In this document: one piece after another, positions 51,320-58,304 of the stretch
Numbering within the stretch: the first letter of the stretch is position 1
Layout: each line of letters opens with the position of its first letter
Source: Blastocatellia bacterium
GTDB lineage: Bacteria > Acidobacteriota > Blastocatellia > UBA7656 > JADIYM01
Assembly: GCA_021463145.1 (NCBI GenBank)
Contig: JAJTWZ010000023.1
Coordinates: forward strand, 1 to 58,304
Direction of reading: 5' to 3'
Length of the DNA: 58,304 bases
The notes under the pieces: generated by a model
What the model saw: only the letters and a program-made list of their open reading frames with translations
Told to the model about the DNA's origin: nothing
Databases searched by the model: none
Made by a program: the position numbers and the translations under genes

Positions 51320-52129
51320 CTAATCCGCTTCGACCGAGAAGGCCAGGTCTACTTCCATCCCCCGCCGAGCTTCGAGCACACGGGCGGCCGACGCCTTCGA
51401 CACGGCGATCTCCACGAATCCCTGAGACCCGAAATACGCAAACGGTGTCTGCGCCGGCGCCTCGGCAAAGTATGCGTGCAGCTCGTGGATCTCTTTGCCG
51501 TTCACCCGCAGACGCGCCCGATGCATCTGTTCCCGCGGCAGGTGCGTGTCCGTGAAGTTCGTCACGAGATTGCCATACCGATCTACGTGCATTACCGCGC
51601 CCTTGAGCATCGTCGGCGCCACCTGCTTCGGCGCCGGAGCGTCGAGCCGCACGTAATCCGTAATCTCGTCTCCCATCTTCCGGGGGTCGTTACCCTTCGC
51701 AATCCACGCGGCAACCGGCGCAAAGATGTCGCGGCCGTGAAACGTCGCGCTCACGGGTCTCCGGAAATAGTAGTCCACGTTCAGGTGCACCACCCGGTTG
51801 ACCACCTCGCTCTGATAGATGAAGCTGAACACCCCGTTGTCGGGACCGACGAAATTGTAGTTGTCGGTCATCACCAGGATAGGACGCCGCGCCGACCCTA
51901 CCCCCGGGTCGACCACGACCACGTGAGTCGTAAACCGCGGGAACGTGCTGTAAGCGCCTCTCAACACGTATGCCGCGCCGAAGATGTCGAAACTCGGCAC
52001 GTCGTGCGAGATGTCGACGAACTCGAGCTCGTCGAACACCGAATACGCTGCTCCCTTCATCGCTCCGACGTAGTGATCGGCAGTTCCGAAGTCGGTAAGC
52101 AGCGTGACCAGTTGTCGCCTGGGGGCCAT
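51320..52129 (-). CDS. SAM hydroxide adenosyltransferase (DUF62 family)
   Basis: 269 residues. Hydrolyses S-adenosylmethionine to adenosine and methionine; relatives are fluorinase and chlorinase. Family motifs: TDFGTADHYVGAMKG, VVDPGVGSARRPI, GPDNGVFSF and NLVTNF in the C-terminal beta-barrel. The halogenase loop that distinguishes fluorinases is not apparent, so a SAM hydrolase is preferred. Length fits. ATG 52129 has GGAGGAC upstream. It is divergent from the FTP-like lipoprotein gene (191 bp between starts) and stands alone. Biological reason for SAM hydrolysis is unknown in most bacteria. Confidence 0.93.
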   Translation of the reverse strand: MAPRRQLVTLLTDFGTADHYVGAMKGAAYSVFDELEFVDISHDVPSFDIFGAAYVLRGAYSTFPRFTTHVVVVDPGVGSARRPILVMTDNYNFVGPDNGVFSFIYQSEVVNRVVHLNVDYYFRRPVSATFHGRDIFAPVAAWIAKGNDPRKMGDEITDYVRLDAPAPKQVAPTMLKGAVMHVDRYGNLVTNFTDTHLPREQMHRARLRVNGKEIHELHAYFAEAPAQTPFAYFGSQGFVEIAVSKASAARVLEARRGMEVDLAFSVEAD

Positions 52130-52319
52130 TCGTCCTCCGTGTAGGCTCGCTTCGGCCGGCAATGATACCAGACGGCTTCGCGTCGCAAAGGCAACGCGCG
52201 CGAGCGGCAGCGGGCATCCGACTTTCATGCGAAACCACTTGCCATCGATTTCGATCCGGGAAGATAATCGGCCGTTGAGTCGTTCGATCAACACACGCAC
52301 GGCCAGGTCTTTCGCCACA

Positions 52320-53141
52320 ATGCCCGCTGTAGCCGCCGTCTTCCTCTCCGCCGTCACCGGCCTTTCGGCCTGCGGAGCCGCCATCCAGACGACCGTGCCT
52401 TCCGGAACCGACGTGCCGCCAAATTATCCTCTGACGATCGTCGAATCGCCCGAGCATCGAGAGGTCATGCGCACCGAATGGCTGCGGCTCTTCGAGACCT
52501 GCGGCGTTCCGGCCGAGCGGCGCAGGATTCCTGACCTGACACCTGTGCTGCACACCCCGCATTCCATTCTTGGCGTCGGTCCGATCAAGCTGGGGACCAC
52601 GTCGAGCGGCGCCCCGGGTGATTCCGAGATCCGGCTCCTACTTCGAAGGTTCATCGCCGATCATTCTCAACTTCTCGGAGTTGCGCCGTCCGCGCTCTCG
52701 CTCGAGAACGTCACGCCAATTGGCGGTATCGGCAGCCGGTTCACGTTCATCCAGACCGGGTTCGCACATCCGATCGCGCCACCAGCCGGACGCCTGGAGT
52801 TCGTAGTCTCACCGGCCGGCGAACTGATCCAGATGTCGGTGACGGCGATTCCGCAGACCGATCTGCCCGAGCCGAAGCTCACTCGCGCGGCTGCGGCCGA
52901 ACGAGTCCTGGGCTCGACCTTCGAATACGGCGACATTGCGGGACGCCCCCGCACGGTCACGATCACCGACCCGAAACACGTCGTCGTCAAGGACCTCGTC
53001 GTCTATCCGCAGCAGACCGAATCGACCGTGGCGATCCGGCTCTGCTGGCAAGTCGAAGCCGGCGATGGCATGACGTGGACGGTTTACGTCGACGCCATCA
53101 CCGGGCAGACCGTGGGAACGGTCCAGAATTTCCAGACCTGA
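52320..53141 (+). CDS. lipoprotein with fungalysin/thermolysin-propeptide (FTP)-like domain
   Basis: 273 residues. Signal MPAVAAVFLSAVTGLSACGAA has lipobox LSAC. After a linker with a segment rich in Pro, a domain at about 110-200 (FIADHSQLLGVAPSALSLENV, GGIGSRFTFIQTGFAHPI) resembles the FTP propeptide of fungalysin/thermolysin proteases; a PepSY-like piece (YVDAITGQTVGTV) ends the protein. There is no protease domain, so it could act as a stand-alone chaperone or inhibitor. The frame is open upstream to 52104, but the lipoprotein signal sets the start at 52320. It lies 17 bp before the membrane coiled-coil gene, probably in one operon. Confidence 0.75.
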   Translation: MPAVAAVFLSAVTGLSACGAAIQTTVPSGTDVPPNYPLTIVESPEHREVMRTEWLRLFETCGVPAERRRIPDLTPVLHTPHSILGVGPIKLGTTSSGAPGDSEIRLLLRRFIADHSQLLGVAPSALSLENVTPIGGIGSRFTFIQTGFAHPIAPPAGRLEFVVSPAGELIQMSVTAIPQTDLPEPKLTRAAAAERVLGSTFEYGDIAGRPRTVTITDPKHVVVKDLVVYPQQTESTVAIRLCWQVEAGDGMTWTVYVDAITGQTVGTVQNFQT

Positions 53142-53158
53142 GCAATTCGTGAACAGAC

Positions 53159-55447
53159 ATGCAGACTGAACGACGGCTAGACCGGGATTCCGATCCGATC
53201 CAGGACTACATCTCGATACTGGACCGCGACGCTTCGCGGCCGATGCCGTTCCGCAAGCTTGCGGCCACGGCAAAGATCGGCACGCTTCGGCGACGCCTCG
53301 CGGCATCACTGGCCCGTTACCCGGATCCGGCGCTCGAGAGGGCTGGCGCCGCGGCAGAAGTCGAGACACGGACCTCGTGGTGGCGCCGAATAGCCACCAG
53401 TTTCTGGGGCAGCAAGACTCTCATGGCGCTGCTGCTCGTCGTCGCCCAGCAACTCGCGCTAGTCGCCATTCTGATTCTCGGCGTCGCCTACGCGAATTTC
53501 GCGACACGTCCGGCATCGCCGGAGACCGGCTATCTGCCGGCGGCAACCCGCTACTCCGTCGTTTTTCTCGTCCTCTACGTCTTCGCGTTCTTCTTCGTGA
53601 CGCCTTTCGTTTCGTTCCTCCTCGTTTGGGCAGGCAGGCTCGTACGCTCGTGGCGAGTGACGGTGCCGGCGACGCTGCTGCTGCTGCTCGCTTCGGCCGG
53701 TGCGACCTGGTACGTATTTGCCGCGGGCGGTACTCAGAATCCTGCCTTCGCCCCCGACTCAATTCATCAGTTCGTCGAGTCTCGCAAGACCGCCGAGTAC
53801 GAGGCGTATCAGAAGTGGCTGGACATGAACTGGCTGCTGAAGGATCCGAAATTCCGCGCAGATTACGAGTCGTACCTCCGAACCGGCCCCGGGCGCTGGC
53901 TGACGAACCGATTCGACACGACCGACGCCGCCGCGTGGGCGAGCCCCGACGCGCTCGCCAACATCGGGCAGTTCGTCGATCAGGAACACGATCAGGTGAA
54001 GTTCCGCGAGTGGCTCAAGGATTACATCGAACGGAACCGGATCTACTCGCGAGACATCGACGCCGACGTTCTGGTCGGACCGGCCAACCAGCGCTTCCTG
54101 TCGATCTGGCAGGCGGAGCCTTTCCTTCGCGACCGCGACGTGAACGTCCGGCGCGCCTACTACGGCGAGGTGTTCCAGCGGATCAGGATTGCGGGGCTGG
54201 TATTTTTCGGCGTCATGATCGTCGCGTACCTTGCGGTGTATCTCTTTGGCCCGTTTCTGCTTCTCATCGGCTGGATCGCGTCGAAGGCAAAGCTGAACGG
54301 ACTGATATCGCGTGTCGAATCCATCCGCGACGCCTACTATTCCTATCCGGAACTGCGTGAACTGGAGGGTCACCCCGGGTTCTTCGGCAACGCATCGGAG
54401 GTCGTAACGCGCGTGCATCGGGGCTTCGTGCGCTCGGTGGCGATCGTGTCGATTTGCGTCTTTGGCCTCTGGATGGTCTGGATGGCCACACGAGGAGGCG
54501 CCGACAGCAGGCCGATGGCTACACAGGCCAGGCTGATGAACCGGTTCGTCATGATACCGGCGGCGCTACGGTCGGGCCGATCGGCCGCCGCGGGTCTCGG
54601 CTCGCCGGTTCCGGCCAATGGCGCCGACGTCGGACCGGGCGGCCCAGGGGCGACTATCGACACCGACGGCGACGGAGTTCCCGACGAGGCACCCGTTCCC
54701 TCGGTCGAGGTCCGGCTTGCGAATCTTCAGAATGCGTTCGACGACGCCGACTACGACACCCGAAAGAAGCTCGCGGCACTGACCGGAGAGCTCGAGGCTG
54801 CGAACCGCGAGATCGAGCTTCTGCGTAAGCAGAGCGCCTCGCTCGAAGCGAGCCAGTCGCAGCTCGAATCGACCGCGGGAATGCTGGGCGGACGGATCTC
54901 GACTTCTGAAGGAGCTGCTCGAGACGCCGCGAGCCGCGCCACGGAGGCCGCGGATCTCGCGCGCAGCGCCAATACGCGAATCATCAATCTTGGCGACACA
55001 TTCGAGACACGAACCGAGACGCTGGACCGCCGTGCGGAGTCGCTCGAGAAGAGGACCGAGGCCCTCCAGGGAACGGCAGATGCAATCGCCGCGGACCTGG
55101 ACGCCACGGCGAAAGATCTGACGGCGCGAACCGAGCGGCTCGGAGACAGGACGACCGATCTCGCCGAACGCGCCGAACAGATCGCCGACCTGCAGCGGAC
55201 GGCGTACCTGTCCATCGTTGCCGAGTTCGACCGGCAGATCGGCGCTCTCGAACGCCGGGCCGGGTCGCGGCTCTCGCGAATGTTCAGAGGGAAGGAGACG
55301 AGAATAGAGATCCTGGACCTCCGTCGCCGGATTCAGGGGGTGCGGGGCCGGCTGCAGGCCAGCGGCAATCCGGACGCCCCGGCCTTCGACGCGCAGCTGG
55401 TCCGCTTGCAGGAGCGCATTGGACCGATCGAGGCGAAATTCCAGTAA
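53159..55447 (+). CDS. multi-pass membrane protein with long coiled coil
   Basis: 762 residues, no signal peptide. A polar head (1-85) is followed by transmembrane helices at about 87-111, 132-157, 168-188, 343-375 (long, possibly two) and 422-443. Between 190 and 340 lies a charged, helical domain. A linker has the thrombospondin-type-3-like calcium motif DTDGDGVPDEAP (about 500-511). Residues about 520-735 are a very long coiled coil (heptad-like runs such as KLAALTGELEAANREIELLRKQ). I recognise no family. ATG 53159 is 18 bp after the lipoprotein stop. Its neighbour is an OmpA-type protein that also has a coiled coil, suggesting an envelope-spanning assembly. Confidence 0.75.
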   Translation: MQTERRLDRDSDPIQDYISILDRDASRPMPFRKLAATAKIGTLRRRLAASLARYPDPALERAGAAAEVETRTSWWRRIATSFWGSKTLMALLLVVAQQLALVAILILGVAYANFATRPASPETGYLPAATRYSVVFLVLYVFAFFFVTPFVSFLLVWAGRLVRSWRVTVPATLLLLLASAGATWYVFAAGGTQNPAFAPDSIHQFVESRKTAEYEAYQKWLDMNWLLKDPKFRADYESYLRTGPGRWLTNRFDTTDAAAWASPDALANIGQFVDQEHDQVKFREWLKDYIERNRIYSRDIDADVLVGPANQRFLSIWQAEPFLRDRDVNVRRAYYGEVFQRIRIAGLVFFGVMIVAYLAVYLFGPFLLLIGWIASKAKLNGLISRVESIRDAYYSYPELRELEGHPGFFGNASEVVTRVHRGFVRSVAIVSICVFGLWMVWMATRGGADSRPMATQARLMNRFVMIPAALRSGRSAAAGLGSPVPANGADVGPGGPGATIDTDGDGVPDEAPVPSVEVRLANLQNAFDDADYDTRKKLAALTGELEAANREIELLRKQSASLEASQSQLESTAGMLGGRISTSEGAARDAASRATEAADLARSANTRIINLGDTFETRTETLDRRAESLEKRTEALQGTADAIAADLDATAKDLTARTERLGDRTTDLAERAEQIADLQRTAYLSIVAEFDRQIGALERRAGSRLSRMFRGKETRIEILDLRRRIQGVRGRLQASGNPDAPAFDAQLVRLQERIGPIEAKFQ

Positions 55448-55596
55448 TCGGCCCCTCGGCGCAACGGCCGGGACTCTCCGGGGCATCCGAAAAATCGGAA
55501 TTGCCCTGAAATTTCTGGTTCCATCTCGCCGCTCCGTGCGTTGACGCGATAGGCTTCCGGGAATTCGAAACTCAGACAGTCAGAGGAATTGCAAGC

Positions 55597-57096
55597 ATGA
55601 TCCGACGGATAGCGGTTGTCCTGGCCTTCATCGCAGTCTTTGCCGGCGCGGCTTTCGCTCAGCAGTCGGGAGGCGGAGACTCGAAGCGGCGAACCCTCGC
55701 CATCACTTATCCGCCGAAGGGCAAGCTCCGGGTCCAGCTCGCCGGGACGACCAGGACGCCCCGGGCGAATGCGGGCGCGGAAGTCGTTCGAATGCGAGGA
55801 CTGACCCAGGTCGAGATCGAGCTCGACGACATGGTGCCGGCCTATCTGCTCGGCGCAGATTACACGACTTACGTCCTCTGGGCGGTGACGCCCGAAGGCC
55901 AGGTCGAGAACATGGGCGAGTTCCTGCTCACGGGAAGCCGCAGCAAGCTGCGCGCAACGACGCGGTACGAGACCTTTGCGATGTTCATCACCGCCGAACC
56001 GCATTACGCGGTCTCGAAGCCGAGCCGGCTTGTCATCCTCGAGAATGTTCCCCCCAAAGGCCCCGCGGCTCTCCAGTCCACCGACGTCTATTTTACTGGC
56101 GACTCCGGCAGGTACTTCTCCGACAATCAGCTTCCCGAAGCGGCAACCAAGGAATACGCGAAGCAACCGATCCAATTGCTCGGTGCCCGTCGCGCGATCC
56201 AGATCGCGAAGCTCGCTGGCGCGGACCAGTTCGCCCGCCGAGACATCGGTCTCGCCGAGGATTCGTTCTCGAAAGCCGAATCCTCTTACCTCAACGGCGA
56301 CCGTCCGTCGTCGGAACTGCTCGGACGCAAGGCGATCCGCGAAGCTGAGCGAGCCCGTGAAATCTCCGAAGAGCGTGCCGAGGCCAAACGTGTCCGTGAC
56401 GAAATGCGGGCAAGAGAGGAAGCCATTGCCGTAAACGAGCGGACGATGACCGAGTACCTCGACAAGATCGACGACCTCGAGGCGCAGTTGAAGGTCTCCG
56501 AAGGTGGCCGGACGCGGGCCGAGGAAGGCTACGAAAGGGCCAACGACGAGGCCGCCGACCTCCGAGCCCAGGTTCGCGTGATGCAGTCCCAGATCGACGA
56601 TCTGCAGGAGCAGCTCCGGCAGGCCCAGGATCGAGTCGGGACCGCCGAGCGCGAGCGTGACGCCGAACGCGGCGCGATGGAGCGCGCGCGGTCGTTCCAG
56701 TCTCTGCAGCAGATGCTCGGAACCGTGGCGAAGGTTCAGGCGGATGGTCGCGGCTTCAAGGTAATCCTGCCGGATTCGATGTTCGACGCAAGGACCGGCG
56801 CTCTGAAGCCGTCCGCAGCGGCCAGGCTCAATCCGATCGTCGGCGTGCTGATCGGCCATCCGACGGTGCCGTTCGTCGTCGAGGGTTACATGGACGACCG
56901 TGGAAAACCGGACGCGATTCTGCAGAGTTCCACGAATCGGGCGCAGGCTGTCTCGACGTTCCTCGTCAATGCCGGCGTGGCGCAGGATCGGTTCACGATG
57001 TCGGGATACGGCTCGGCCAGTCCGGTCGCCTCGAACAAGACGCTAGCGGGCAGAACCGCAAACCGCCGGGTGGAGCTCGTGTTTCTGCGGCAGTAG
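55597..57096 (+). CDS. OmpA-family protein with coiled coil
   Basis: 499 residues. Signal peptide at 1-21 (ending AFA), an N-terminal beta-rich domain (about 30-170), a DUF4398-like helical segment (DIGLAEDSFSKAES, about 220-270), a coiled coil (about 260-365) and a C-terminal OmpA peptidoglycan-binding domain (about 380-499) with GYMDDRGKPD, NRAQAVSTFLV, SGYGSASPVASN and GRTANRRVEL. It is periplasmic and binds diaminopimelate of peptidoglycan through the conserved Asp/Arg. There is no outer-membrane barrel; it is therefore likely soluble or loosely bound. It follows the coiled-coil membrane protein by 149 bp and precedes another membrane protein by 41 bp. Confidence 0.9.
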   Translation: MIRRIAVVLAFIAVFAGAAFAQQSGGGDSKRRTLAITYPPKGKLRVQLAGTTRTPRANAGAEVVRMRGLTQVEIELDDMVPAYLLGADYTTYVLWAVTPEGQVENMGEFLLTGSRSKLRATTRYETFAMFITAEPHYAVSKPSRLVILENVPPKGPAALQSTDVYFTGDSGRYFSDNQLPEAATKEYAKQPIQLLGARRAIQIAKLAGADQFARRDIGLAEDSFSKAESSYLNGDRPSSELLGRKAIREAERAREISEERAEAKRVRDEMRAREEAIAVNERTMTEYLDKIDDLEAQLKVSEGGRTRAEEGYERANDEAADLRAQVRVMQSQIDDLQEQLRQAQDRVGTAERERDAERGAMERARSFQSLQQMLGTVAKVQADGRGFKVILPDSMFDARTGALKPSAAARLNPIVGVLIGHPTVPFVVEGYMDDRGKPDAILQSSTNRAQAVSTFLVNAGVAQDRFTMSGYGSASPVASNKTLAGRTANRRVELVFLRQ

Positions 57097-57137
57097 AAAA
57101 AACCGTCCGGACGGGCCGTCTCGTAGTTCCGCGCGAG

Positions 57138-57809
57138 ATGGCCCTCCGAAAACGAACGAAATTCGCAATTGCGTCTGTCGCCGCCGTTGCGGCCGTGCTG
57201 TCTTACTGTCTCGTAGACCTGTACTGGCCGCGCCATACGGACATCAGAACGTTCGATCCGGATGAAGTTGCCCGGCTCGATACGGCGATGTGGCGGTCCT
57301 ACTACGGACGCGAGCGCGTCAGACTTTTTCTCGAACTCGGCGAGGTGCTTCGAACCCAGTACCGGCTTCCTTACCTTCGGTCGAACGTGGTCGCGGCGAA
57401 GGCGGCTAAGGCCGCGTTCGTCTTCAAGGATGGAAAGTCGAGGGCGGACTACGAAAAGGCCTTGCCCGACCTCGTGTCGTTCTATCGTGAGATCCGGGCG
57501 GTAAGCACGACCCGGTTCGACGTGGACCGTGCGGCCAGGTTGGAGCTCGAGTGGTGGATCGTGCATCGGGAGCGGGACCGGCACGATCCGAACGATCTGG
57601 TGGTCGCCCTCGCCGGGCTCGCCGAAGAGGTCTACCAGCTTCCGGCGGAGTCTTTCATGGAGCACGCTCGCCTTCGTGCCGAAGCAATGGCTATCCGTGA
57701 CTCCCGGGCCGCGGCGGGCGGGGTCAGCGAGGCCGACTGGTCGCGAATCGACGAATTGCTTCACCAGTCGTGGCGGAGTCTTCACCGGGCGGTCAACGCG
57801 CCCCAATGA
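57138..57809 (+). CDS. conserved membrane-anchored protein of unknown function
   Basis: 223 residues. A basic N-terminus and one hydrophobic helix (about 8-29, FAIASVAAVAAVLSYCLV) anchor the rest outside the cytoplasm. The body is helical and has conserved-looking phrases: FDPDEVARLDTAMWRSYYGRERV, LGEVLRTQYRLPYLRS, LELEWWIVHRERDRHD, and PAESFMEHARLRAEAMAIRD. I recall similar unnamed proteins in several diderm phyla but cannot name a function. It is 41 bp downstream of the OmpA-family gene, so it is probably part of the same envelope operon. It ends the coding part of the window. Confidence 0.78.
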   Translation: MALRKRTKFAIASVAAVAAVLSYCLVDLYWPRHTDIRTFDPDEVARLDTAMWRSYYGRERVRLFLELGEVLRTQYRLPYLRSNVVAAKAAKAAFVFKDGKSRADYEKALPDLVSFYREIRAVSTTRFDVDRAARLELEWWIVHRERDRHDPNDLVVALAGLAEEVYQLPAESFMEHARLRAEAMAIRDSRAAAGGVSEADWSRIDELLHQSWRSLHRAVNAPQ

Positions 57810-57958
57810 AGACGCGCCGGATTGCAGCCGGGCCGGTCACGAATCCTTTCTTCTCTCAAGAAACTCCCCGCCAGGTTGTTGATTCCAAGTATGGCCTTCT
57901 CCGGGAATGTCCTGCCCTGTCAGTCAGAAGCCGTGAGATGATCGCCGGCGTCGCAACT

Positions 57959-58140
57959 GATGCCCGTGGCGCGTTGACCGCGAGAGACGTGAGTCACCGA
58001 ACCGGACTCAGCGCGCTCCGCGGTCGCAGTGGATGCCCGTGACGCGTTGACCGCGAGAGACGTGAGACACCGAACCGGACTCAGCGCGCTCCGCGGTCGC
58101 AGAGGATGCCCGCGACGCGTTGACCGCGAAGCGGTCACAG
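57959..58140. repeat. 73 bp tandem repeat, about 2.5 copies
   Basis: Copies begin at 57959, 58032 and 58105 (GATGCCCGTGGCGCGTTGACC and variants), each ending in a family A core (GCGCTCCGCGGTCGCA). The third copy is partial and runs into the window-terminal repeat. No gene is credible between 57810 and 58304. Confidence 0.8.
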
Positions 58141-58304
58141 ACGATAGCCGGGGGTCACGGCGGTGAGCGAAGCGATCCGCCGTCACCCCCGGTCCGCCCA
58201 CCCAAATCGTCCCGACCGCGGAGCGGTCGCACCCAACGGCGAAAGCGCGCGCATTGCAAGCAAATCGAAACGACCTAGGTGCGCTTGACCGGAGCGACGG
58301 TGCG
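58085..58304. repeat. right copy of the window-terminal inverted repeat
   Basis: Reverse complement of the left copy at 32-255; see there. It includes a palindrome TGACCGCGAAGCGGTCA near 58123 and a family A core near 58214. Confidence 0.8.

Noticed and set aside
51320-52129. fluorinase or chlorinase
   Set aside because: General DUF62 motifs only; no halogenase-specific loop is apparent, so a SAM hydrolase is the simpler reading.
57959-58140. CRISPR-like direct repeats
   Set aside because: The 73 bp units are contiguous without variable spacers.

Overview
This 58.3 kb, GC-rich window (roughly 60-65 % G+C by eye) is dense, ordinary-looking chromosomal DNA of a Gram-negative bacterium. Outer-membrane proteins, lipoproteins, an Oar-like TonB-dependent receptor with an N-terminal carboxypeptidase-regulatory domain, an OmpA-family protein and periplasmic enzymes all point to a diderm. 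The mix of gene families (Oar-type receptor, cytochrome P460, Ycf48-like lipoprotein, large alpha-2-macroglobulin) fits Acidobacteriota or a neighbouring phylum best, but there is no rRNA or phylogenetic marker here that I could place, so this is an inference. I see no transposase, integrase, phage gene or CRISPR array.

Layout. 1-850: gene-free repeat region. 0.85-5.6 kb: Fis-type HTH protein, purC (apparently starting at ATT), membrane protein, uvrB, DUF1223 protein. 5.7-13.2 kb: giant thioester alpha-2-macroglobulin followed by a secreted M1 aminopeptidase. 13.3-17.3 kb: cytochrome P460, family 5 uracil-DNA glycosylase, secreted protein, Lrp/AsnC regulator with a small partner gene, ttcA. 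17.5-22.9 kb: Oar-like TonB receptor and a beta-helix/FG-GAP-like surface protein. 22.9-29.3 kb: PP2C phosphatase and a stress cluster hsp20-grpE-clpA-like with a translationally coupled secreted protein. 29.4-35.6 kb: Slt70-like lytic transglycosylase, tRNA-Val, STAS protein, HU, recG. 35.7-38 kb: redoxin/DsbD-like pair and an archaeal-type NMN adenylyltransferase. 38.1-40.9 kb: a tight three-gene operon (vWA-zinc-ribbon protein, C-domain-less pyruvate-kinase-like protein, amidohydrolase), the most unusual locus here. 41-50.7 kb: hutU-hutH-thiolase-outer-membrane protein, then propeller lipoproteins and secreted proteins. 51.3-57.8 kb: SAM hydrolase, FTP-like lipoprotein, membrane coiled-coil protein, OmpA-family protein, conserved small membrane protein. 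57.8-58.3 kb: repeats.

How the genes work together. Protein quality control (Hsp20, GrpE, Clp ATPase), nucleic-acid maintenance (UvrB, RecG, HU, UDG, TtcA), histidine catabolism (HutH and HutU, with HutI and formimino-removing steps not present here) and envelope biology dominate. Promoters repeatedly show an extended -10 of the form TGn-TATACT with weak or no -35.

Repeats. At least four dispersed families sit between genes: (A) palindromes with core GACCGCGGAGCGGTC, clustered at both window ends; (B) inverted arms built from CAGGATT units; (C) about 93-98 bp hairpins with TCAGAGCCGGGAGCGGTA-type arms; (D) units with core TACCGCGAGCG. The first about 220 bp of the window recur in inverted orientation as its last about 220 bp, so the window may be a contig ending in repeats or a segment flanked by inverted repeats.
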